This document shows, in pieces, positions 27,426 through 37,392 of a stretch of DNA of 64,000 nucleotides. Source of the stretch: Rhizophagus clarus (Eukaryota > Glomeromycota > Glomeromycetes > Glomerales > Glomeraceae); the NCBI GenBank assembly GCA_015698045.1, contig BLAL01000262.1, forward strand, positions 64,501 to 128,500. The letters run 5' to 3'. Under the pieces are notes generated by a model. The model saw nothing but the letters and a program-made list of their open reading frames with translations. It was not told the DNA's origin and ran no database searches. The translations under genes were made by a program, and so were the position numbers. Positions within the stretch are counted from its first letter, which is position 1, and each line of letters begins with the position of its first letter.

Positions 27426-27520
27426 GGCCAAATTTATAGTGCTGACCAGAATTATCATGCCAATATGATTGGTCTATGTCATACGAAATTATAATCCTGG
27501 CCGGCACTATAAAATCGGCC
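27426..27520. mobile_element. degenerate small inverted-repeat element (GGCC...ATTAT family)
   Basis: Arms of about 30 bases face each other: left starts GGCCAAATTTATAGTGCTGA, right arm reverse-complemented starts GGCCGATTTTATAGTGCCGG, with about 35 bases between. Similar scraps (GGCC-GAATTA / TAATTCTGGCC) recur at about 5285, 12185, 16540, 41350, 44535, 49490 and 49790, suggesting an old MITE family. No coding capacity. Confidence 0.5.
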
Positions 27521-29430
27521 AGAATTATCCAGGACAGAAAAACCAGTTCGGTATTTTGTATAACGAATTCATTAATTATCACGCAAAGATGTTATTCACA
27601 ATGCAAGAAAATTCCATATATAGTCCTAGAAAGAACAAATGAAATATATCAGATATATTAACAATAAAATTTTTCTGGGAAATGTCACTCAAAAATTGAT
27701 CCTCAAATTTGTAAGGAAATCTGGAAGCACAAATGCGAGAAAGTAGTCGAATGAGAGAAAAAACAATGTATAGACAAGAAAATGAATTATAACAAAACAA
27801 TGAATCTTACTAGTTCTGGGAAAGTTAAAACTATGCGCTCGAAAAAGCTAAACAAACATTTATACAAGACTGTGTTGATCGGTGGATTGGTATATATAAT
27901 AGTAAATGAAAAGAAAAAACATTACTTCATAAACGTTTTTTCATTTATTAAAATATATGTGTATATATATTATTAATTATTGGTTGAAATATCTTTATTA
28001 CTAATATCAATATCGAAGAAAAAATTTATAAGGTATCATATTATTGTAATTCACAGTATGAATGTCTTCAACAACAAAAACAATCTATATGTGAAATATG
28101 CGACAATAGTGTTAAGTAACGGAACATCTTGCACAGGAGACAGATGAATAGATGATATTTAACGTATTCGAAAAACTGCAATGATGAAACAAAAAAAAAA
28201 CTAGAATATTTTGTCTGTATGTCTAACTGAAAAAAAGGATACTGAAAACTAAAGACTTGGTTCAGTTTATCTTATAAACTGATTTAGTTGTTTGTGATCT
28301 AGTTAAAGAAGAAATTATATTGCAAAAATCATCAAGTTTATCTAGCAGTATTATTATAACTGGTGGAACACAGGTGCACAGTTAATATGTAGCCTTGGCA
28401 CTATTTTGTTAATAAAAATTATATATAACGCATTCGTAATTCTTGTAGAAATTATGTTATGAGTACAAAATTTTTTTTCTTTTTTTTTTAGCGATGTTTT
28501 TTGTTGGCATTTGGCTGCGGATAAAGGATTTTTTGCCCAAACAGCTAAACGACCAAAATGACCAAGACCAAATTTTGGCCAAATGTATTGACATTAGATA
28601 GTGATTGCTATTTGGCCGCGGCCGAAGATTTTTTGGCTATCTTGGCTGGCCAAAATAGCCAAGCGGTAAAGGCATTTGATAAATATATCAAAACGGGAGA
28701 TAAAATCATCGATTGTATGAATATAAAAAATGGCGTTGATGATGATATTGTTGGAATTATTGACACAGTAATTGACAAAATAGCAATACATACATATGCT
28801 GTGATAATATAATAATGAAGATAATTGATATTTAAATATAGGAACGTATTTAAATATAGAAACGCCAGCGACTGGTGTAATATCACTTTCTTATGAAAAA
28901 ACAAGTGGACATTAACCTATTCAGTGTTTTACAATGGAGAGAGTTAAATCGTTTATTATTTTTTTTTATAATATAAAAACGTATAATGGAATTGCAACGG
29001 AAAAATGAATGCCGTTTGTGTAATGCTATGCAGACGCTTAAATATCAATGTTTATTATACTCAAAGTATTATATTTCGTCTCGGAGATAAAGAAAATTAT
29101 CTCCATGTGAGAACCTTTTTTACGAAAAAAGTAAGACTCTTTCTTTTCTCTCAACTTATTTAAGAAATTTCGTATTTGGCGCTACTTGTTGCAGCATCAT
29201 GCAGCTAAATTGAATATTGCATGAGATGAAAGTTAGTGATTAGACTTAGAGGCTTTATAAATTAAACAATTTTCCTTGGTTTGATATCTAAATCATCAAA
29301 TAAAATATTGAAAGTTTTTTTTTTTTTTTAAAATAAAATATCAACTGCAAGAAAATTATAAATTTAAAACATAATTAATTATAACAAATGTGAATATAAC
29401 AAACATTATTTTTTTTAGCATCCTCAAACT

Positions 29431-30744
29431 ATGGCAGATTTTTTTACTTTACGACTTGTCGCCGAAGCAATTTCGGCTATGATTGGTTGCCGTGTAGCGG
29501 CAACCGAATCCGAAGAATTAGACGCGCCTACTTTAAGTCTTGATTTATTTCATAAATATTGTCTTCTTAAAGCGGGTGATAATGGTGAAATCGTTGAAAA
29601 ACCCTCCTTCGAAGAATATATTCAACAAACCGATGAAGCCAGACAAGGTGGTAACGAAACCAGGCAAGATGATAGTGAAACCAGACAGAATGATAACGAA
29701 CCTTGGCAAAATGGTAATGAAACTAGACAAAGTGGTAATGAAACCAGACAAGATGATAATGAAACTGTACAAGGTGGTAGCGAATCCAAGCAAGGTGGTA
29801 ATGAAACTAGACAAAGTGGTAGCGAATCCAGAGATGGTCGACAAGGTGTTGAAGAAATTGTTTATAGACGTCCTTTTGTCATTGCTTTGCTTCTTCTTTC
29901 CATCTATCTCTTGCTGTTTCATAATTACATTTTCATGTTCATTTGCTTAATTGCCTTCATATATTATTTTTTTATCAGACAAGATGGTGAAAGAGTCCAA
30001 GGAGTCCAAGATAACCCTGATACAATTCAAATTTTTTTCAATTTTTCCGGAAATAGTCAATCGATATTTGTGTCCCCGAATAGCACTGTCCTTGAATTGA
30101 GACAAAAAATTCAAGCAAAGCTTTCCATTGATAAGCCAATAAGTCTTAGCTTTTCTAGTAAACTATTGGATGATCGTAATACTCTAGAATCATACAATAT
30201 AAAACGAAGCAGTACCATACAAGTATCATATAAATTGTTAGGAGGAGGAAGTCCTGTCGGTTATTATGTTATATCGAGCAGTTTCTTAAAACCTCAATTC
30301 GATTATGACTACACAAGTGGATATGATAATGGACAGCATAGACGTGGAAATGAACGATACCATCTACCTATCGGGTGGAAAAAAATCGCGTTAAACGTTG
30401 ATAGATATGGTGATAGTAAATGGTTGGGCCTTGACTCAAACTCATGGCCAGTCTCTTATCATGGCACCAATAATGACGCCGCTAGTCATATTGCTGTTGG
30501 TGGTTACGATTTAAGCAAAGGAAGAAGATTTGCATATGGATATGGAGTCTATTCATCTCCTCTTTATACTTTTGCTGAAGGTTATAGTGTACGATTTAAT
30601 TTCGACAATCACACTTATGAGGTGATGCTTCAGAACAGAGTTAACCCTGCTGATTTGAAAAAGGCAGCTAATGATCAAATATGGGTTACAACAAAGGAAG
30701 AAAACATTAGACCATATTCGTTATGCATTAAACAAATTAATTAG
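29431..30744 (+). CDS. membrane-anchored ubiquitin-like / ADP-ribosyltransferase-like fusion
   Basis: Single-exon 437-residue protein. Order: N-terminal segment 1-68; ten imperfect heptads of the type ETRQxxN at 69-138; two closely spaced hydrophobic stretches (about 149-163 and 167-181), best read as a membrane hairpin with both ends on the same side; a ubiquitin-like domain at about 197-273 with LLDDRNTLESYNIKRSSTIQ and a C-terminal LLGGG where ubiquitin ends in RGG; then a domain resembling the ADP-ribosyltransferase/PARP fold at about 311-437. In the last, YHGT supplies the candidate His344 and GVYSSP the candidate Tyr374; the third catalytic position could be Glu397 or Gln401 in EVMLQNRVNP. 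Activity, substrate and cleavage after GGG are inferred. The Met at 29431 follows an acceptor-like TTTTTTTTAG, so a leader intron is possible. Confidence 0.72.
   Translation: MADFFTLRLVAEAISAMIGCRVAATESEELDAPTLSLDLFHKYCLLKAGDNGEIVEKPSFEEYIQQTDEARQGGNETRQDDSETRQNDNEPWQNGNETRQSGNETRQDDNETVQGGSESKQGGNETRQSGSESRDGRQGVEEIVYRRPFVIALLLLSIYLLLFHNYIFMFICLIAFIYYFFIRQDGERVQGVQDNPDTIQIFFNFSGNSQSIFVSPNSTVLELRQKIQAKLSIDKPISLSFSSKLLDDRNTLESYNIKRSSTIQVSYKLLGGGSPVGYYVISSSFLKPQFDYDYTSGYDNGQHRRGNERYHLPIGWKKIALNVDRYGDSKWLGLDSNSWPVSYHGTNNDAASHIAVGGYDLSKGRRFAYGYGVYSSPLYTFAEGYSVRFNFDNHTYEVMLQNRVNPADLKKAANDQIWVTTKEENIRPYSLCIKQIN
29635..29844 (+). repeat. in-frame 21-base coding minisatellite
   Basis: Ten imperfect 21-base units encode the ETRQxxN heptads of the ubiquitin-like/ART protein. 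They stay in frame, and open frames on other strands and frames here are by-products of the repeat. Confidence 0.85.
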
Positions 30745-33609
30745 TTTATAAAAGCTCATAATGTTTATGCTCTGAGATTGTAATTTATTATTGAAATACA
30801 TTGAAATGATTAAATAAAATTTAAAATAACTCTTATTTGTCACGTTTTAAAATAAATTTTGTGACCCAAGTTTAATTCCGGTCAGAAATAAATAGAAAAT
30901 TTGACCATTACTCCGTTTCATAAGTCATGATGTTTAGGATTAAAAGCAGTATTATGTATCACGATTATATGTGACACTACTATATGCCCCTGTAATATAC
31001 CAAATACATTTCGTAATTGTGACCGGTGAATGAATTGACATGATTTTCAATGCAAGCCACTTAATTGCACGCGAAGTTACAAATAAAGAATACTAATATT
31101 ATTGTAACTAATTAATTATTGCAATTAAAGGACAATAAATATATAATGTTACAAAAAATTATACATAAAGAAAATAAATATAATAAAATATATATCCTAT
31201 AATAAATTCTATACAAAGTGATTTTTTATAATGAATGATGCATTTATTTATTTTTATTTATTTATTTATTTATTTATTTTGATTAATATGAAGGTTGCAA
31301 TCCATTACATTCAAAACGAACCACTATCTAACGAAAATAGCTACAAAGAAAACGTAAAAGCCCACTTTGAAGAGCGAACATTGCTACCTATAAAACACAC
31401 TGGGAACAAGGGAAAGGAAGATCGTTATGCTCAGTCAGAGATCCTTATACAAAAATTACCCGTCTTAAAACTAAGAAAAAGGAAAAACTACTCTAAAAAA
31501 AACTTCTACCCATGCCTAAGGCCAAAAACTATACAAAAAAGGTATATCTTCAAAAGGGACGATTTTGGTTCTAAATAAAAAATAAAAAAAGCTAAAAAAT
31601 TATTGACTGAAAAAAAGTTAGTAAACCAACTCTTCTTCCCACAGACTCAAAATAATCTGCCGCACTCGTCCACCTGAAACTCCTGGAACACCTAGACAAT
31701 TGAGGTAAAAGGTGAAACTATCGAAGTTCCTTTATTCTTAAGTCACTTTCTTATGATTATTTTTTTTTAAAAAAAAAAAAAAAAAAAAATTTTAAATAAT
31801 TAATTACTAAAATCAATTTGATTTAAACAGATAATTTCATTTCAAAAAAAAAATTCTTTAACCAACTTATAATTTACATAGAATACGTAAAATATTATTA
31901 ATATTCTAAATAAGCTATGGCAGACTATGAGATTCCGAAGTCCGAACAGTGTCCGAACCACTAGTCATTATTAAAATTCGTTTTGTCGACGGTATATATA
32001 TATATATTAATTATTTTGTCCTTTTCTAAATTAAAAAGAGGCAAAGCGGTGGAGGATTATTGAGACATTAGGACTCAAATAAGTGTACTTTGCTAATGAT
32101 TGGATCTTTCAGTACATCTATTTTGGGAAATAAATTCGCATATTCCCACCCCATCCGACTGATCAACAAAGGATCTAACCTGTCTAGGTTATATCCTTTG
32201 TTGATCGGTCGGATGGGTGAATAGTCCATCAGACCACCAAGGTCAAGCCAATCAAGATGTACCGTATATATATGTCGACATATGGGCCGATTTGACTCCA
32301 CGTGATGCGATAATATCACTTATGTGATAACAAGGGGGTAGCATGTTAAAATATGTTTATTGTTTCAATCTCACATGATGATCAACATAACGAAACATTT
32401 AACGATACTTTGCGCAAAGGAATAAAAAAAGAAATATTATTTTATCTTAATTTACAAGTTTAAAATCATGAAAATTATATATTAATTAAGAGTAATAATC
32501 ATAAATATTATTTTAAACCAAAAACTATTTAAATTGGATTACAACGAATTAAAATAGAATAAAAACTATGTAAATGTAATAATTATTTAAAAAAAAGTCC
32601 AGATCTTCTGTTGTTCTCTGTTGTTTACTATTTACTCATTAAAGCCTATAATAAAGAAAGTGAAAATTAATAAACTAATGCTTATTGAGCAAGCAAAAGT
32701 TGGTATTTTGAAAGTTTAGCTACAAATTTTTTTGCAATCTACAAACCATACAGTGCCCTCTTGTTCTTTTAACGTTTTATAAAGTGTATAATAGCTTATT
32801 ATTTGTTATAAACAACGTAATATGTTTTTTATTAGATTTGCTGATTCCTTTCCGATTCCTCAAAACCAATCTGTAACCAATTTGCAATGAACTTTGAAGA
32901 CGCGAAATACATTGAAAAAAATATAGATCATCAGGATTTTATGATTGATATAGGATCAGCTCTTGTCACTGGTTTATTTTATTGTGTTACAGATTTACAA
33001 TTATCATAATAATTCAACCCCGTGAACTAAGAAAAATGCACTTTATGTGACAAAATCGGATAGAATTAAACCAGCCCATATGACTGAAGATCTTATTCGC
33101 ATAATTCGACCAAAGAAAATCTTAAATTCTTAACGATAAGCCAATCACGCTTTAAAAAAATATATTAATCCTTAGATTCTCAATTTTTTTGTTATTTAAT
33201 CTATTATAATATTAGAAGTTTTTAATAGACAACAGTTTGTAAGTCAAAACTAGGTTAAAATTATTCCGACATGTACAGTAAGACAGCGAATTAAACTTTG
33301 ACAAATGAAATCTCAAGATATATAATTCTTAGTACGCATTATGCATACTCACATTAACAATATATTTATTGTTTTTTATTTTCATTGCTCGGTATTTTGT
33401 TTTATAGTATTACAAGGATTAAAAACTCCGTTTCATAATGAGAAATTAAATTTGTGATACAAATTATTAGATTTGGTACCACACTTTTTACACGGAAATG
33501 TTAATTCAAATTACCAATTATTATCCATTTTTTATTCAAAATCAGAAAGGGAATTACAACATTTATAAAGTTAACATTTTTTTTTTTTTTAGAAAAAAAA
33601 AAATTCAAG
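30745..33609. other. gene-poor interval
   Basis: Contains an open frame whose first ATG is at 31288 (to 31578), encoding a Lys-rich 96-residue product of no recognisable family, and a tiny frame at 32887-33009 (40 residues). Both are too weak to call. A strong hairpin lies at 32147-32219, and a T8/A22 dyad lies near 31762-31791. Confidence 0.45.
32147..32219. repeat. long near-perfect hairpin
   Basis: Arms of about 33 bases (left contains CCATCCGACTGATCAACAAA, right contains TTTGTTGATCGGTCGGATGG) are separated by only a few bases. This would fold into a strong stem in DNA or RNA. No coding role is evident. Confidence 0.85.
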
Positions 33610-34505
33610 ATGGTTGTTATCGACCGAAAAAATAATTGCTGCTTATTTATTCCGCTAAAAACTGGTGTAAAAATTATATTATTATCATTTTTGGTATGTT
33701 TTTTTTCGAATTTTTCTTAATATACTAGATGTCCTTATTAGTTTTTAACAAATATTTTAAAATCATTTTTCTTATAATATTACAAGATATATGAATTGGC
33801 TAAAGCTATACGCATTATTATCCTTCTTGCATCAGATAAATCATATAGAAATTGTAAGTTTTTCGTTTTTTAAGTTCATTTTTATTTAAGCCATTCAAAA
33901 TTTCTTTAATAATAAATATATTTCTACTATTAGCGTTAGAGTTTACTCATACTGCATATCCTATAATTGTTGCATATGGGTTAATAGCAATCGTAGCAGC
34001 ATTTGGGTTGTACGTTACGACATGTGCGGTATGTAAATAGAAGATATTGATTTTGTAATTTTACTTATTTCAATTTATAAATTTTTAGAATACACCTAAA
34101 ATGTTATCAATATATTCCAAAGTATTTTACGGAATTGCAGGATTTAACGTTTTTAATAGCATAATGATAATTGTTGAAACAATAACCTCAACTATAGAAT
34201 GTCCGAAATTAGATAATCCTAATGAATATTTGGATTATTCATATTTATGTAAAGATAAATTATTATTTATTCTTCCTGGTTACATTATTTCAATTATTTT
34301 ATCGGTATGTGCCTCTTCTGAAAAATAACAAGTCAAAAAATCAAAAAAGTCTGTTTTTTTTTTTAACGAAAAGTATTTGTATTTCATATAGGTGTATTTT
34401 TCTATAGTGATCTCAGCTTACGCGTGTAAAAGGAAAGGTGATTATGATCAAACAAATCATAATTCAACCAATCACGGACAAACAAATCATGATTCACACG
34501 TTTAA
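33610..34505 (+). CDS. four-helix (tetraspan-like) membrane protein, gene D
   Basis: Five exons, 33610-33693, 33787-33853, 33934-34028, 34089-34304 and 34392-34505, phases 0,1,0,0, give 191 residues; function unknown. N-terminus MVVIDRKNNCCLFIPLKTG has a two-Cys version of the family cluster. Helix 2 ends AAFGLYV, exon 4 starts with MLSIYSKVFYGIAGF, the loop has paired Cys (ECP...LCK), and exon 5 reads VYFSIVISAYACKRK. The tail has three short QTNH/STNH repeats that recall the longer QTNHNLV repeats in genes F and G. Tandem sister of gene E 640 bases downstream. A T-run/A-run lies directly upstream of the start. Confidence 0.82.
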
Positions 34506-35076
34506 AAAATAATAATTTGATAACATGATTTTATGATTTCAATGCTATTAAAATATATAAGACAGTTTGAATTCATCATATATTCGTCTTTTCATTGATA
34601 ATGGTACATTCCTTATTTACTTATCTATTTGACCTGGTATTACTCATAAAAACGTTAAGGGCGTAATAGGAGATTATATTAGAAATTTCCGAAATTTCGT
34701 ATCTGTTGTGTTGGAATACTTTAAAATACAAATATGCCCATATATAGAGATATATAGTATATTTCTAAAAAACGATCGTGTATCATTTATTATAATCGGT
34801 CATGATGTATATCATGTGGCCGAAGGCCGTAAAATTCTATTAAAATTATTTATATTATCTGGTGGAATAAACATGCAAAGAATGTTCGTTCCTAATAATT
34901 TAGTGTTTACTAAAATTAACTTCATTTTCTCAAGTATTACAAGGATTACAAACTCCGTCTCAATGAGAATTAGTCTATAAATCGAAATTGGCATTACACT
35001 TCTTAAATTGATCATAAATTGTCGTACCAAAAAAGAAAAGAAATTTTACATACAACACTTATAAAGTTGTCTTTTT

Positions 35077-35077
<1 letters not shown>

Positions 35078-35119
<42 letters not shown>
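35078..35119. repeat. 42-base A homopolymer upstream of gene E
   Basis: Uninterrupted A run ending about 25 bases before the gene E start codon. Its sister gene D has a T-run/A-run in the same place, so the tract probably sits in the leader or promoter and has expanded. Confidence 0.8.
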
Positions 35120-35121
<2 letters not shown>

Positions 35122-35143
35122 AACAAGAAAAAGAAAAATCAAA

Positions 35144-35834
35144 ATGATTACTATTGATCGAAAAAATAATTGCTGTTTGTTCGTTCCGCTAAAAATTGGT
35201 GTCAATATTATATTATTAATAGTTTTCGTAAGTTACCATTTTTTTCCAATTGGTTTTGTTTAAATTCTAATAAAAAATATTTTAAAAATTATTCTTTTTA
35301 CAACATTAAAGGCTGTTGGATTGTTCGAAGTTACTCTTTATGTTAGATATCTCACATATAAATCGTACAGAAGTTGTAAGTTTGTCGTCTTTATTTACTG
35401 AACTGTTCCGATTTATTATTATTATTATTATTTAAATTACTTATTATTAGCGATAGAGTTCGTTTATATTGCATATCCCACAATTGTTATTTATGGATTA
35501 ATAACGATCGTAGCAGTATTCGGGCTATACGTCATGACTTGCGCAGTATGTGAATAGATGATGTTAATTTTGTAATTTTATTCTAAAAATAATTTTTGAA
35601 CCTAATAGTTATAAATTTTTAGGATACACTTAAAATGTTAACAATATATTCCAAAATATTTTATGGAATTACGGGGTTTAACGTTTTAAATAGTACAGTG
35701 ATAATTGTTGAAACAATAGCCTTAGTTGTTGAATGTGCAGAATATTCGTATTTATGCGGACGAAATCAATTGAAAATTATTATTCCTGTTCACATTACTT
35801 CAATCATTTTGTCGGTATGTATTAATAGTCTATT

Positions 35835-35866
<32 letters not shown>

Positions 35867-35977
35867 TATTAAAATTTTAAAGTAAATCATATTATATTAT
35901 AGTTATATTTTGCTATGATAATTTCAATTTATGTGCGTGTAAGAAAGGATAAATATATCCAACCCGTTTATTTTTGA
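35144..35977 (+). CDS. four-helix (tetraspan-like) membrane protein, gene E
   Basis: Five exons, 35144-35227, 35312-35375, 35451-35545, 35623-35814 and 35903-35977, phases 0,1,0,0, give 169 residues; function unknown. N-terminus MITIDRKNNCCLFVPLKIG is close to gene D. The helix 3-4 loop is shortened but keeps the Cys pair (ECAEYSYLC). Helix 4 continues into LYFAMIISIYVRVRK, and the tail is short, without the QTNH repeats of gene D. Exon 2 is one codon shorter than in B, C and D. Intron 4 holds a long T-run/A-run dyad (about 35832-35866). Confidence 0.82.
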
Positions 35978-37392
35978 AGTTTTTTATCGGGAATTTTTAT
36001 AATTTAAAAGTTTGTAATTAGTTATAACTTTCATTAATCTGTAATCTGTATATTTAACTGTCTGTCTGTATTGTAAATATTATATTCTTAATTTTATATT
36101 TTATTTCATTCGTCAATGAATAATAATAGTGGAATATCTAAATAAATATTCAAGTACGTTTTGAATCATATACTGTATCCTTAATATTTAAATAAATTTT
36201 ACTATGAATGAATATACAGCATGTAATGTAAGGATCGGTTCTCAATCTCTAATTTTGTTCTCAAAATTCAGAGATCATGCTGCGAATTGAAGTATAGAAA
36301 TTAAGTTTCATCCCAGATCTCTATTATTTGGATTGAGCAGGCCGTTTGTTCTTTCACAAATCACAAGTTACTATTCAAAATGCAAAAATCTCATATTGCT
36401 AATCGTGATTATCGGCTATTTGGGTTTTTTGATCGGTGCTTCTGTACCATTAGACGATCGGTCATATACTGTCACAAAGTATAAAGGTCCAAATTAGATT
36501 CTTAGGATAATCAAATTCGTTTCACTACGATCATATCAGGAGTTTTGCCGTGAAATTATCTCGAATTATCCAATAGGTTCTATTGGTGATTATGAACTTG
36601 ATTTTACATTATATCAGGTCTTGAACTACAAAGAGAATGTTATACATAGGTTGTCTTACCGTTTAATTGAATAACAAACTTATCCCATTGGAACTAGTTT
36701 GAATGTCCCTTAAAATTGCTTTTTTTTGTGAGATAAAATATTTGTATTTTAGGCGCAAAATAAGTAAACGGAAAACTATTCACATGCATTCGTATGTTTG
36801 ACAGTATTTCATGATAAACATCTTTGTTCACATTTGCTAACCGAATGGGTTAGTATAAGTCGGAATTATTCCCTTGTAATAAAATCACCCGAAGAACTTT
36901 ATTATTGGGAAGCTTTTATTGCAATTATTACTATTGCATCGTTGAGTTGAAGTATCATTATTTTTATATACCTGTTCTCAGGATATATCTGATATTTATT
37001 CTATTAACGCATGTGTGTAATGACGCGGAGCTGAATCCATTTTTTAACAGAATTGTCTTTTAATGTTATAATCGTTATACTGTTTTGCCATTTAATGATC
37101 ATTTTGCAATGACTAAATATAATAAGTTAGCGAGATTTGATGGCGCAGTACTAAAGCATGTGGTACCTTAAAAGTTCGGAGTAATCTCTCCGTAACCAAT
37201 CGATTAAGCCAATCAGGTGCGGAGATATTTTTATATAAAACGGTAACGAAACCTCACGTGATATGTTTTTGTTGTTCCAAGTTTAGGTTCATTTCGATTA
37301 TATGGATATATATATATATATGGTATGTATACAGTTTGACAAATAATACATAAAAAATATTTCTTCTAATTAATACATTTCAACTAAAAAAA
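35978..37392. other. intergenic; left edge of segmental duplication
   Basis: No gene called. Near 36380-36490 one frame reads like a hydrophobic signal segment and short tail (LIVIIGYLGFLIGASVPLDD) but lacks a start Met. From about 36925 the sequence is homologous to 42200 onward. Sequence at about 36925-37160 is a more degraded copy of the fragment at 42129-42527. Confidence 0.5.

Larger units (their letters stand above)
26067..29430. other. gene-poor interval with A-run, repeat scraps and weak frames
   Basis: No gene that I would call. The frame at 27088-27315 (KFKLPTATPNALIHVVKDII) has some protein-like character but no ATG near its start and no known domain. The frame at 28558-28812 lies in a patch of GGCC/TTTTTTGGC inverted and direct micro-repeats (about 28500-28670), which argues for repeat DNA. 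Confidence 0.45.
33408..35977 (+). repeat. tandem duplication carrying genes D and E
   Basis: The upstream block TATTACAAGGATTA-AAACTC at about 33411 recurs at about 34937, and the genes that follow (33610-34505 and 35144-35977) share exon structure and much sequence. The unit is about 1.5 kb. Confidence 0.7.

Noticed and set aside
28558..28812. 84-codon plus-strand frame
   Set aside because: Its first half overlaps GGCC/TTTTTTGGC direct and inverted micro-repeats, and the rest has no recognisable pattern; likely repeat DNA.
29545..29922. 125-codon minus-strand frame and a parallel plus-strand frame over the heptad repeats
   Set aside because: Shadows of the 21-base coding repeat; the 437-residue frame explains the region.
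31288..31578. 96-codon Lys-rich plus-strand frame
   Set aside because: No family features, start within an (ATTT)n tract, no splice partners found; left uncalled although a real gene cannot be excluded.
36380..36498. Signal-peptide-like frame (LIVIIGYLGFLIGASVPLDD)
   Set aside because: No ATG in frame and only about 40 codons; could be a remnant of a secreted protein but cannot be supported.
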